Shown here one piece after another: positions 9,471 through 18,580 of a stretch of 64,000 bases of DNA; position 1 is the first letter of the stretch; every line of letters starts with the position of its first letter. Source of the DNA: Campylobacter majalis. Lineage in GTDB: Bacteria > Campylobacterota > Campylobacteria > Campylobacterales > Campylobacteraceae. The stretch spans positions 1 to 64,000 of the forward strand of contig NZ_CAJHOF010000005.1 in NCBI RefSeq assembly GCF_905120465.1. The letters run 5' to 3'. A program made the translations under genes and the position numbers. The notes under the pieces are model-generated. The model was not told the origin of the DNA, ran no database searches, and saw only the letters and a list, made by a program, of their open reading frames with translations.

Positions 9471-11222
9471 ATGAAAAGGGTGTTATCTACTAGTATTTTA
9501 GCGGCTTTATGTATTGCTTCAGCAAACGCTGATGGACTAGTTCACAGGATATATGTAGGCACATTTACACAGGGTAAAAATGATGCAGGTGTTGATATGG
9601 TTGCAAAAAAACTTCAAGATAGCATTGAGGGTATTTCAGATTTAGTTGAAGTAGATAGATATATTTCTGATAAAAAAGAAATTGTTTTGTTTGTTGATAC
9701 AAAGCCTGTTAGTGTAACTCAGGCTCGTGAGCTATTAAAAACAATTAGACAATTTCCAAATCATGATGATGCTTTTATGAAAATAAAAACAAAGCGTGAT
9801 TATGAGATTGTAACCGAAAACATGAAAGCTAGAGGCGAGACTGCTTCTGCAGTTGTTGAAGATACGTTGGCAGAGCCTATTGCTGAAACAAGTATGACAC
9901 CAGAACCTAGTTTTGTTAAGCCTGTATCAAATGCCAATCAAGAGCCACTAAGCTTAAACAGTGTCATTAAAACAGTTTTAAGTGAAAATCCAAATCTAAA
10001 AGCCAGTGAATATAACTATTTGCAAGTTGGCAAAGATTTAAAAATAGCTAAAAATGCTTACTATCCTACATTAGACGCGATGGCATATTTTGGACATGAA
10101 AATAAACGATTAGATAATGGCATAACCACAAACACTGGTTCAGGTAGAATTGGTGGTGCAAATATAACTTTGGTTGAAAATTTATATAATGGCGGTGCTG
10201 ATGCAAATAGAATTAAATCACAAAGCCATAGACTTGATTCGGCTGCTTATTCTGTTGCTCAGACCGCAGATAGACTAGCACTACAAATGGTTGATGCATA
10301 TCTAGCATTGGTTGAGGCAAAAAGAATCCTTGATATAGAAAACGAAAATGTTGTAAATCATGAAAATATTCATACTCAAATTAGAGATAGAGCACAATCT
10401 GGCTTTGGTGTTGCCTCTGAAGAGAGACAAGCCGGTTCACGCTATACCTTGGCTCAATCAAATCTGATTGCGGCACAGAATAACTATGATGATGCAATAG
10501 CGACATTTGAAAAATTATATGGGCATAAAATAAACCCTGAAAATTTACATATGCCAGAATTTAATATCAATCTTCCGGCAACAGAAAAAGAAGTATATGA
10601 TAAAGCTATGCTTTGTAATCCATCTTTATTGGTTCAAAGATCAAATATAGCAATGTCTGAATCTGTTGTAAAAGAGAAAAATGCTCCATTTAGACCTAAG
10701 CTTGATTTGGAAGTTTCTGGTAACTATGAGCATACTGATGTTTTAGATAATAACAAAGAAGAGGCTACATTTGATACGCTAGTAAGACTTAGATACAATC
10801 TTTACAATAAAGGAATAGATAAGCTTGAAAAAGAAAAAAGCAAGTTAGCAGTGTCTCAAGAACAACAAAATCTTGATGTTTTGATGAGAGATTTGACAGA
10901 GAGCTTGAAATTTTCATGGCAAAATTATGTATTGGAAGAAAAAAGAATGGCATATTTATTGCAGCACGTTGAGTATGCCAAAGCTACACTTGATTCATAT
11001 CAGGACGAGTTTAGGATAGGTCGCAGAGACTTAATTAATTTGCTTGATGCAGAAACGGAATATAATTCAGCACTAAAAGAGATAACAAGCAATGAAAGAG
11101 CGTTGCTTTATGCAAAATATAGGCTACTTGATAACATGGGTCTGATTTCAGATAGCTTTGAGCCTGGTTTTGCAAAGAGATATATTCAAGGTGCATGCAG
11201 CATAGAAAACGACCTTAAGTAA
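9471..11222 (+). CDS. lapE: TolC-family outer membrane channel of a type I secretion system (LapE-like)
   Basis: A 583-residue precursor with a signal peptide (cleavage likely after SANA, residue 20). A periplasmic domain of roughly 100 residues (HRIYVGTF...) resembles a SPOR-like fold, and then comes a TolC/OEP region from about residue 155 to the end with the typical repeated helical halves. TolC proteins form the trimeric beta-barrel and periplasmic tunnel through which unfolded substrates leave the cell. The N-terminal extra domain makes it longer than classic TolC (about 470). It is first in an operon with protease, receptor, ABC and HlyD-like genes, which assigns it to a Lap-type adhesin exporter. 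Confidence 0.85.
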   Translation: MKRVLSTSILAALCIASANADGLVHRIYVGTFTQGKNDAGVDMVAKKLQDSIEGISDLVEVDRYISDKKEIVLFVDTKPVSVTQARELLKTIRQFPNHDDAFMKIKTKRDYEIVTENMKARGETASAVVEDTLAEPIAETSMTPEPSFVKPVSNANQEPLSLNSVIKTVLSENPNLKASEYNYLQVGKDLKIAKNAYYPTLDAMAYFGHENKRLDNGITTNTGSGRIGGANITLVENLYNGGADANRIKSQSHRLDSAAYSVAQTADRLALQMVDAYLALVEAKRILDIENENVVNHENIHTQIRDRAQSGFGVASEERQAGSRYTLAQSNLIAAQNNYDDAIATFEKLYGHKINPENLHMPEFNINLPATEKEVYDKAMLCNPSLLVQRSNIAMSESVVKEKNAPFRPKLDLEVSGNYEHTDVLDNNKEEATFDTLVRLRYNLYNKGIDKLEKEKSKLAVSQEQQNLDVLMRDLTESLKFSWQNYVLEEKRMAYLLQHVEYAKATLDSYQDEFRIGRRDLINLLDAETEYNSALKEITSNERALLYAKYRLLDNMGLISDSFEPGFAKRYIQGACSIENDLK

Positions 11223-11227
11223 TATAT

Positions 11228-11890
11228 ATGACCCTGTATCTAGGGATGTTAAAAAGGGCAAAAAATTTTGCCCTTTCTGTGTTTTTGGTAATTGTCCTAG
11301 CAAATGATTTCATAAAATCATCTGATATTTCGCAAATGCAAAAGCAGTATGGTGATAGTGCAAGACGACGTTTGGTGGCATTAAATTCTCTAATGGTTTC
11401 ACTTAAAGATGCAAGCGAACAAGAAAAGTTAAAAAAAGTAAATGATTTTTTTAATTCATTTAGATGGGTTGATGATATGCAAATATGGGGAGTAAAGGAT
11501 TACTGGGCTACTAGGATGGAATTTATAGGCAAGGGTGCTGGAGATTGTGAAGATTATGTTATTGCTAAATACTTTACATTAAAGCAACTTGGTGTGCCAA
11601 CAAACAAGCTATATTTTACATATGTAAAAGCACTTAAATACAATCAAGCTCATATGGTTTTGTCTTACTATGAAACTCCAAAATCAATACCTTTAGTTCT
11701 TGATAATATAAACGGACAGATTAAAATAGCAACACAAAGAAACGATTTATTACCAGTTTATAGTTTTAATGGTGATTCTTTATTTTTAGCAAAACAAGAG
11801 GGATTGGGGCAGATCGTGCCTGGCGGAAATAAAAAACAAAATCCAAAATGGATAGAATTAGTAGATAGAATGAAAAAAGAGGGACTATGA
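11228..11890 (+). CDS. lapG: Periplasmic transglutaminase-like cysteine protease (BTLCP, LapG-like)
   Basis: BTLCP proteases of the LapG type clip the N-terminal retention module of large adhesins and so release them from the outer membrane. The triad is visible as Cys107 (GAGDCEDY), His142 (QAHMVL) and Asp159 (LVLDN); the 35 and 17 residue spacings are close to those of Pseudomonas LapG. The DCEDY acidic cluster is the calcium-binding region in that family. A signal peptide spans about residues 7-25. The true start may be the in-frame ATG at 11246 (residue 7), because the signal sequence begins there. A strong RNA hairpin overlaps this start region. The 3' end overlaps lapD by 4 bp. Confidence 0.88.
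   Translation: MTLYLGMLKRAKNFALSVFLVIVLANDFIKSSDISQMQKQYGDSARRRLVALNSLMVSLKDASEQEKLKKVNDFFNSFRWVDDMQIWGVKDYWATRMEFIGKGAGDCEDYVIAKYFTLKQLGVPTNKLYFTYVKALKYNQAHMVLSYYETPKSIPLVLDNINGQIKIATQRNDLLPVYSFNGDSLFLAKQEGLGQIVPGGNKKQNPKWIELVDRMKKEGL
11253..11276 (+). terminator. Perfect hairpin at the lapE-lapG junction (possible attenuator)
   Basis: Two 11-nt arms (AAAGGGCAAAA and TTTTGCCCTTT) flank a 2-nt centre, and CTGTGTTTTT follows. It lies 31 bp after the lapE stop and inside the 5' end of lapG. It could partly terminate transcription or mask lapG translation. The arms also encode the signal peptide, which is unusual. Confidence 0.6.
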
Positions 11891-13830
11891 CATTATTTAG
11901 ACAGATTATGATAGCTATTGTATTTTTTGGCTTGATTGTATTTAGTGTTGTTGGGTATTTAAATTTTAATAGTTTAAATAACTACATAAATGATCAGCTT
12001 GGCACGAACGCTAGACATACAGCAAATTCTCTTGGCTTATCAATAAAATCCGTTGCTGATATGGATGATTTGTCCATGGTTGAAACTATGATGAATTCTA
12101 TATTTGATAGCGGTTATTATCAAATGATACGTTTAGATGACATAGATGATAAGGTATTGCTTGAAAATTCTCAAGAGATAAATGTTGATGCTATACCTGA
12201 TTGGTTTATAAATATGATTAGGTTAAATGCACCAATTCAAAGCAGTGAGATAATGACTGGTTGGGCAAAATTTGGAACACTCTATGTTCAAGGAAATACA
12301 GGTTTAGCGTATTATCAGCTATATAATGGCATGAAGGATATTTTTTACGCACTTTTGGCTATGTTTATAGCCATGCTTATATGTACATATTTTGCATTAA
12401 AAGCGATATTTAGACCTTTAAACGAAGTTCGAAAACAAGCCGAGGCGATACGAGATAGTAATTTTATAATTCAAGAACGCATACCTTATACTAAAGATTT
12501 AAAAGATATAGTTGTAGCCATGAATTCAATGGTTTATAAAGTAAAAGCCATATTTGATAAAGAGTCAGATACATTTAATAAATATCAAGAGATACTATAT
12601 AAAGACAGCCTAAGTGGGCTTTATAATAGGCGATATTTTCAAACAAAGGTGTCTGAGTATATAAATACTGAGGAGTATTCAAGTGGTACTATAATGCTGC
12701 TTGGTTTTAAGGATTTTATTGCCCTTAAGAAGAGTTTGGGCTTTGAAAAATGGCAAAGTTTGACAATTAAAATATCTCATATACTACAAGAAAAGATTGA
12801 TACTAGTAAATACTTTGGTTTTGCATCAAAGCTAAATGATAACGATTTTTCTGTTTTGCTTGTGGGCACTAGTTCAAAGCAACTTAGTGAAATGTCGAAA
12901 TTTATAATGAATGAAATAAAAAATAGCTTTAAAATTTTTGGTATAGACGAGAATGAAAATTTAGTCAATATGGCTTTGGTTGATTATCATCCAAAAACAG
13001 ATATGAGATCGCTGATGACTATTGCTGATGTTACTTTAGCAAATGCTAGAATGGACGGAAATTTCTGCATACGCGAGTATAACTTAAATACAAATTCAAT
13101 CTTGCTTGGCAAAGAAAAATATCGTGAATTAATCATGAAATCTATGCAAAACGATATGTTTAAATTTGCTGGACAAAATGTTATTGATGGCGATAAAATA
13201 GAACATACTGAGATATATTTAAGACTTGTTGATGAGTATGGCAAATGGCAAATGGCATCATATTTTATGCCAATGGTTAGTGAGCTTGAGCTTGGAGCTA
13301 CACTTGATTTACATGTGCTAGAGCGTGCATCAAATATGATAATAAATCAAAATATAAACAATGCAATAGCTATAAATTTAGGCAAGGATATAATTACATC
13401 TGATGTAAATTTCATAAAATTATGTGCCTTGTTTAAAAAAATTGGCTCAAATTTAAAAAACAAAGTGTATATTGAAATTCCAAACAAGGACGATATTGCC
13501 ATTGGAAGCATAGTTAAATTAACAAATGCAATGAAAGAATTTGGATTAAAATTAGGGCTTGATCATTTTGAATTTAATCAAAGTGGAACAAATAGACTTA
13601 AACAAATCAATCCAAGTTATGTGAAAATACGTGCAGCAAATTTGACTGAATTTTTTGATGGCAAAGATATTGATGAAGTAAAAAAGAGTCTAGATATTAT
13701 TATGGGATTAAGGAATATTAAGATAATAGGAATAGGTGTTGAAAGTCAAGAGCAAAAAGATAGACTGCTAGAGTTTGGCATAACAAGTATGCAAGGAATT
13801 TACATAGATGAGACTAAAAATATCGGATAA
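11887..13830 (+). CDS. lapD: LapD-like inner-membrane c-di-GMP receptor with degenerate GGDEF and EAL domains
   Basis: A 647-residue protein with the LapD/MoxY layout: helix 1 at about 8-27, a periplasmic domain of about 120 residues, helix 2 at about 152-173, then HAMP, GGDEF and EAL domains. The periplasmic GW pair puts Trp126 where LapD uses a tryptophan to bind LapG. The GGDEF signature is replaced by NDNDF (317-321) and the EAL motif by EIYLR (about 442-446), so neither synthesis nor hydrolysis is expected. In known systems, c-di-GMP bound to the EAL domain makes the periplasmic domain sequester LapG and keeps adhesin on the surface. The ATGA overlap with lapG suggests balanced production. 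Confidence 0.88.
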   Translation: MTLFRQIMIAIVFFGLIVFSVVGYLNFNSLNNYINDQLGTNARHTANSLGLSIKSVADMDDLSMVETMMNSIFDSGYYQMIRLDDIDDKVLLENSQEINVDAIPDWFINMIRLNAPIQSSEIMTGWAKFGTLYVQGNTGLAYYQLYNGMKDIFYALLAMFIAMLICTYFALKAIFRPLNEVRKQAEAIRDSNFIIQERIPYTKDLKDIVVAMNSMVYKVKAIFDKESDTFNKYQEILYKDSLSGLYNRRYFQTKVSEYINTEEYSSGTIMLLGFKDFIALKKSLGFEKWQSLTIKISHILQEKIDTSKYFGFASKLNDNDFSVLLVGTSSKQLSEMSKFIMNEIKNSFKIFGIDENENLVNMALVDYHPKTDMRSLMTIADVTLANARMDGNFCIREYNLNTNSILLGKEKYRELIMKSMQNDMFKFAGQNVIDGDKIEHTEIYLRLVDEYGKWQMASYFMPMVSELELGATLDLHVLERASNMIINQNINNAIAINLGKDIITSDVNFIKLCALFKKIGSNLKNKVYIEIPNKDDIAIGSIVKLTNAMKEFGLKLGLDHFEFNQSGTNRLKQINPSYVKIRAANLTEFFDGKDIDEVKKSLDIIMGLRNIKIIGIGVESQEQKDRLLEFGITSMQGIYIDETKNIG

Positions 13831-13833
13831 AAT

Positions 13834-15969
13834 ATGGTAGGCGATAAAAAAGATGAATTACTAGAGTGTTTGGTAATTTTTACTAAACTACATAATAACC
13901 CATATAGTGCTGACGCATTAACAATTGGTTTGCCAGTAAAAGATGGTGAAGAGGTCGAGCTTTTTTCTTTAAGTGGCTCAAAATCTTTGTTCTCGCGTGC
14001 GGCATTAAGAGCTGGATTTGCTTCTAGTTTGGTTAGGAAAAATTTAGATCAAATATCTCCACTTGTGCTTCCATGCATACTTATGCTAAGAGGCAAAAAA
14101 GCATGTATTTTACAAAGCATAAGCACAGATAGACGCACTGCAAACATCATTGTGCCTGATATTGCAAATGGTTCAAGCACGATAGATTTGGATAAATTAA
14201 ATCAAGAGTATCTAGGTTATGCATACTATTTAAAGCGTGAATTTGCTCCAGATGAGCGAGAAGCCTCGCATTTACTTGAAAATACAAAAGAGCATTGGTT
14301 TTGGGGGACTTTGAAAAAATCTAAGAAAATTTATATCGATGTTATTGTCGCTAGTGTGATTATTAATTTATTTGTTTTAGCTAGTCCGCTATTTACTATG
14401 AATGTTTATGATAGAGTTGTTCCAAACAATGCAACTGAAACGCTTTGGGTGCTTGCAATTGGTGTTTTGGTTGTGTATTTGATAGATTTTTTCTTGAAAT
14501 TTACAAGGTCGTATTTTTTAGAAATCGCTGGCAAAAAGAGCGATATTATTATGAGTTCTATGCTTTTTGAAAGAGTTATGGATCTAAAACTTACAAATCG
14601 TCCAAAATCCGTTGGCTCATTTGCCTCAAATTTGCGAGAATTTGATACTATAAGAAATTTTTTCTCATCAGCCTCTTTGGCTGCCATTGTTGATTTGCCG
14701 TTTGCTATTATATTTTTGATTACTGTTTATTTTATTGGTGGATACTTAGTTGTTGTTCCAATAGTTACAATGATAATTATTTTGATCTATACTTTATCTA
14801 TAAAAAATCCACTTCAAAATGCTATCAAAAGCACATTTGAAGCAAGTGCTGCTAAAAATGGCATTTTAATAGAGAGTCTAAATGGATTAGAGACCATAAA
14901 AACACTTGGTGCTAGTGGAAATGTCCAGTGGAACTGGGAAGAAGCTACTGGCGAAATTTCAAACAGAAGTATAAAATCAAAAATGATAACCACCTCTATT
15001 ACAACAGTAACGGCATTTTTGGTACATATTAATACAGTTGCTTTGGTTGTGCTTGGTGTATATATGATAAAAGATACTGCACTAACTATGGGTGGTTTGA
15101 TAGCCACGGTTATATTAGCGGGTCGTGCTATAGCACCTATGGGTCAGGTTGCATCTTTGATAGCAAATTACGAGCAGACGAAAACTGCTTATAAAGGCAT
15201 TGACAATATAATGAATATGCCAGTAGAACGTCCAGAAGGCAAAAAATTTGTAAGGCGAAATACGTTTGATGGCAAAATAGAATTTAAAAATGTCAGTTTT
15301 ACTTATCCAGAAACTGTCAAAGGATCGCTTGATAGGGTTAGCTTTACAATACAAGCCGGAGAAAAGGTCGGTATAATAGGGCGTAATGGTTCTGGTAAAA
15401 CAACTATACAAAAGCTTATGTTAGGGTTATATTCTCCAACTGAAGGTTCAGTTTTGATAGATGGTATAGATATAAACCAAATAGACCCAGCAGATTTGCG
15501 TAGAAACATAGGGTATGTTCCACAAGATGTGCTATTATTTAAAGGAACTGTGCGTGAAAACATAGTGCAAAAAGCACCTTATGCTGACGATATGCAAATA
15601 ATTAGAGCAGCAAAAATCAGTGGTGTGGATGAGTATGTTAATATGCATCCACTTGGTTTTGACATGCCGGTTCTTGAAAGAGGTGATGGCATAAGTGGTG
15701 GGCAGCGACAAAGTATCGCATTGGCTAGAGCATTTTTACTTGACAGTCCAATTGTATTACTAGATGAGCCTACAAACTCACTAGATAATACAATAGAAAA
15801 TAAGCTAAAAGCAAATTTAAAGACAAGTATTGCAAATAAAACAATGGTATTAATTACTCATAAAACATCAATGCTTGATTTGGTTGATAGACTTATAGTG
15901 ATTGATAATGGTAAAATTTTACTAGATGGCAAACGTGATGACGTTTTGGCAAAATTGAGTGGGAAATAA
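13834..15969 (+). CDS. lapB: Type I secretion ABC transporter with C39-like domain (LapB-like)
   Basis: A 711-residue inner-membrane ATPase that powers export. Residues 1 to about 130 form a C39 peptidase-like domain without the catalytic DCG and His motifs, so it should bind rather than cleave the substrate, as in HlyB and LapB. A six-helix transmembrane domain (about 165-430) follows, then the ATPase with Walker A GRNGSGKT (516-523), signature ISGGQ (620-624) and Walker B IVLLDEP (640-646). It begins 3 bp after lapD and is closely followed by the HlyD-like gene. Confidence 0.92.
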   Translation: MVGDKKDELLECLVIFTKLHNNPYSADALTIGLPVKDGEEVELFSLSGSKSLFSRAALRAGFASSLVRKNLDQISPLVLPCILMLRGKKACILQSISTDRRTANIIVPDIANGSSTIDLDKLNQEYLGYAYYLKREFAPDEREASHLLENTKEHWFWGTLKKSKKIYIDVIVASVIINLFVLASPLFTMNVYDRVVPNNATETLWVLAIGVLVVYLIDFFLKFTRSYFLEIAGKKSDIIMSSMLFERVMDLKLTNRPKSVGSFASNLREFDTIRNFFSSASLAAIVDLPFAIIFLITVYFIGGYLVVVPIVTMIIILIYTLSIKNPLQNAIKSTFEASAAKNGILIESLNGLETIKTLGASGNVQWNWEEATGEISNRSIKSKMITTSITTVTAFLVHINTVALVVLGVYMIKDTALTMGGLIATVILAGRAIAPMGQVASLIANYEQTKTAYKGIDNIMNMPVERPEGKKFVRRNTFDGKIEFKNVSFTYPETVKGSLDRVSFTIQAGEKVGIIGRNGSGKTTIQKLMLGLYSPTEGSVLIDGIDINQIDPADLRRNIGYVPQDVLLFKGTVRENIVQKAPYADDMQIIRAAKISGVDEYVNMHPLGFDMPVLERGDGISGGQRQSIALARAFLLDSPIVLLDEPTNSLDNTIENKLKANLKTSIANKTMVLITHKTSMLDLVDRLIVIDNGKILLDGKRDDVLAKLSGK

Positions 15970-15970
15970 T

Positions 15971-17443
15971 ATGGGCGATATAAAACAAAATAGTAACGAT
16001 AATCAGATTGTGCAAGTAGCACAAGATGATACCAAAACAACAATTAGCACAGAAGAGCAAAAAAGTATTAGTAATAAAATTTATGCAGACGCCAAAGATA
16101 TAAGGCAGAAAATTCAAAATCAAAACTATGATGCATATGATATTCGTTTTATGTCGAGTTTGTCTGAGGCTGTTTTGGCAAAAGCTCCTTCTAATTCTAG
16201 GAAAATTTTGTATGCTATATTTATTACTGTGGCATGGTTGATGATATGGGCATCATATGCAAAAATAGACGAAATAACAAGAGGAACTGGCAAGATTATA
16301 CCATCTGGCAAAAATCAAACGGTTCAAAATTTAGAGGGCGGTATTGTTCAAGAAATTTTAATCAAAGAGGGTGATGAGGTTAAAAAAGATCAAATTATTT
16401 TAAAAATAGATAATAAAAATTTCTCAAGTAGCTATGGAGAATCACAACTCAGATTGCAAGAGCTACATGCTAAATTTTTAAGACTTGATGCAGAAGCAAA
16501 TGATAAAGTTTTTGATTTTAATGAAACTCGTGATATAAATAATTCAAAAGCTATAATGTATGAGCTTAGTCTTTATGACTCAAACAAGGCTCAATTAAAT
16601 GAGCAAATTAGAATTTTAAATGAACAACTAAGGCAAAGAGAGAGTGAATTAAACGAGCTAAGAAATAAAATTTCTCAAACTCAAACAAGTTACCAACTTG
16701 CAGTAAAAGAGAGGGATATTATGGAGCCACTCTTTAAAAAGAGTTTGGTTAGTGAGGTTGAATTCTTGCAGTTACAAAGACGCCTAAATGACTTAAGAGG
16801 CGAGTTGGAAGCAGCTAGATTATCTGTGCCTAGAGTTCAATCAACCATAAATGAGGTTCAAAACAAAATAACAGAAGCAAAACTTGCATTTACTAATAAT
16901 GCAAAAAAAGAGCTAAATGAAGTATCGGCTGAAATGGCTAGAATAAACGAATCTCAAATAAATTTAAGCGATAGAGTTGAAAGAACTTACGTCCGATCTC
17001 CAGTTGATGGAATAGTTAGTAAATTGATGATTCATACAATATCTGGCGTAATTAAGCCTGGCGAAAGTATAGCAGAGATAGTGCCACTTGATGATAAATT
17101 GGTAGCCGAGGTTAAAGTTGTGCCGGCTGATGTTGCGTTTTTACGAACTGGTCTTCCGGCTAAAGTTAAATTTACGGCGTATGATTTTAGTATATATGGT
17201 GGTTTAGATGGCAATGTAACGCTTATAAGTGCCGATACTGAGACTAATGAAAAAACTGGAGAGAGCCACTATTTAGTGCGTGTAGAAACCGATAAGAACT
17301 ATCTTGGCACTGAAGATAAACCGCTTCGTATAAAGGTTGGTATGGTGGTTAGTGCAGATATTATCACTGGTAAAAAGACCATACTTGATTATCTTTTAAA
17401 ACCAATATTAAAAGCGAAAAATAACGCACTAACAGAGAGATGA
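15971..17443 (+). CDS. lapC: HlyD-family membrane fusion protein (LapC-like adaptor)
   Basis: A 490-residue adaptor linking the ABC transporter to the TolC-like channel. After a cytoplasmic tail of about 55 residues there is one membrane helix (about 59-80), a lipoyl/biotinyl half-motif (NLEGGIVQEILIKEGDEVKK), a long coiled coil (about 150-330), the second lipoyl half (RTYVRSPVDGIVS) and a C-terminal beta-barrel region. I choose the ATG at 15971, directly after the lapB stop, over an in-frame GTG at 15959. The stop overlaps the next start. Confidence 0.92.
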   Translation: MGDIKQNSNDNQIVQVAQDDTKTTISTEEQKSISNKIYADAKDIRQKIQNQNYDAYDIRFMSSLSEAVLAKAPSNSRKILYAIFITVAWLMIWASYAKIDEITRGTGKIIPSGKNQTVQNLEGGIVQEILIKEGDEVKKDQIILKIDNKNFSSSYGESQLRLQELHAKFLRLDAEANDKVFDFNETRDINNSKAIMYELSLYDSNKAQLNEQIRILNEQLRQRESELNELRNKISQTQTSYQLAVKERDIMEPLFKKSLVSEVEFLQLQRRLNDLRGELEAARLSVPRVQSTINEVQNKITEAKLAFTNNAKKELNEVSAEMARINESQINLSDRVERTYVRSPVDGIVSKLMIHTISGVIKPGESIAEIVPLDDKLVAEVKVVPADVAFLRTGLPAKVKFTAYDFSIYGGLDGNVTLISADTETNEKTGESHYLVRVETDKNYLGTEDKPLRIKVGMVVSADIITGKKTILDYLLKPILKAKNNALTER

Positions 17444-17955
17444 TGCAAACAATAGTTTATGATAAAAATTTTGAAGAATATGAAATTTTATCGTTTTTAG
17501 ATCGTGATTTGATTGTTGTAAAGGGTAGTGATGTCTGCGATGTTGTTAATAGTGATGTTAGCACACTTGTTTTTGCTAATGTTGAAAAGCAATATAGTCA
17601 ATTAAGTGAATATAAAAATCAAATCAGGAATTTTTATTTACCTAAAGAGATTAAAATAAACAAAGATAATATAACGATAGTTAAAATTGTAATACTTGGA
17701 TATGATGAGAGATTTGACAGAGTTGAGTTTAATACACAAATTTTAAATTTAAAAACTGCATATAAATACTCAATAACAAGTAATAGTATTGAGTTGATAT
17801 TTGTTGTTGATTGTAGTAGTATGATAGTTGCTGAGTTTTTAGGTAGTGTTTTGTATGAGTATTGCATTGATGAGTATAGTCAAAACAAGCAAATTTTTGT
17901 TTATGCAGATGGAGATTTGTTGTTTAATAAGAGATTAACAATCATGGAGGAATAG
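17440..17955 (+). CDS. Unknown 171-aa protein in the Lap-type secretion operon
   Basis: I do not recognise this protein. It has no signal peptide or clear membrane helix, is rich in Ile, Val, Asp and Tyr, and shows alternating strands and helices, which suggests a cytoplasmic alpha/beta fold. The start overlaps the lapC stop by 4 bp. The stop is followed at once by the regulator gene, whose ribosome binding site GGAGG lies inside this gene's end. The packing argues for a real gene with a job tied to secretion or its control. Its codon use looks like that of its neighbours. Confidence 0.75.
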   Translation: MMQTIVYDKNFEEYEILSFLDRDLIVVKGSDVCDVVNSDVSTLVFANVEKQYSQLSEYKNQIRNFYLPKEIKINKDNITIVKIVILGYDERFDRVEFNTQILNLKTAYKYSITSNSIELIFVVDCSSMIVAEFLGSVLYEYCIDEYSQNKQIFVYADGDLLFNKRLTIMEE

Positions 17956-17956
17956 A

Positions 17957-18580
17957 TTGAAAACTGTTTTGTTTACAAAAAATAATTCACTTTATAATCT
18001 TTGGAGTGGTTATAAATTTAAACACGATGTTAATATAACTTCTGGAAAAGCAGAATTTTTAAAGCAATTAAATAACAAGGATGTAATACTAGGCATAGAT
18101 GTTGATGCCGTGGATAATATAGTAGAGTTTGTTAAAAAAACATTGCAAGATTTTCAAGATAGTAAAATTTTTATTCTTGCTAATCAGCCTAATTTTGTTC
18201 AAGGCAAAGTACTGGTGTCTTTGGGTGTAAAAGCTTATGCTAACTCTCACATGCAAGAGATCCATTTTAATGATGCCATTACTACCATAAAAAACGGCAA
18301 TATCTGGCTGTATCCAGAATTTATTCAAAGCATGATACAAGAAATTGTTTTTGACTCTGACGTTGTTAAAAGTAATCAAAATGACATATATGATACTTTA
18401 AGCTCTCGCGAAAAACAAATAACTACTTTAATACAGCAAGGATTGAGCAATAAGGATATCTCAGAAAAACTTGGCATAACACAAAGAACAGTTAAGGCTC
18501 ACGCAACATCAATATATGCCAAAATGGGTGTAAAAGACAGGTTATCATTGGTTTTAGCTATACAAAATTTAAATGTTTAA
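17957..18580 (+). CDS. LuxR/CsgD-type transcription regulator with degenerate receiver domain
   Basis: A 207-residue protein with a C-terminal LuxR (NarL-type) helix-turn-helix at about 145-205, recognisable from SREKQITTLIQQGLSNKDI and TQRTVKAHATSIYAKMGV. The N-terminal 130 residues resemble a receiver domain but lack the usual acidic pair and phosphoacceptor Asp, as in the biofilm regulator CsgD. The start is TTG at 17957, chosen because GGAGG sits six bases upstream and no ATG fits. Its location suggests it controls this cluster or the adhesin gene, but that is inference. Confidence 0.85.
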   Translation: MKTVLFTKNNSLYNLWSGYKFKHDVNITSGKAEFLKQLNNKDVILGIDVDAVDNIVEFVKKTLQDFQDSKIFILANQPNFVQGKVLVSLGVKAYANSHMQEIHFNDAITTIKNGNIWLYPEFIQSMIQEIVFDSDVVKSNQNDIYDTLSSREKQITTLIQQGLSNKDISEKLGITQRTVKAHATSIYAKMGVKDRLSLVLAIQNLNV

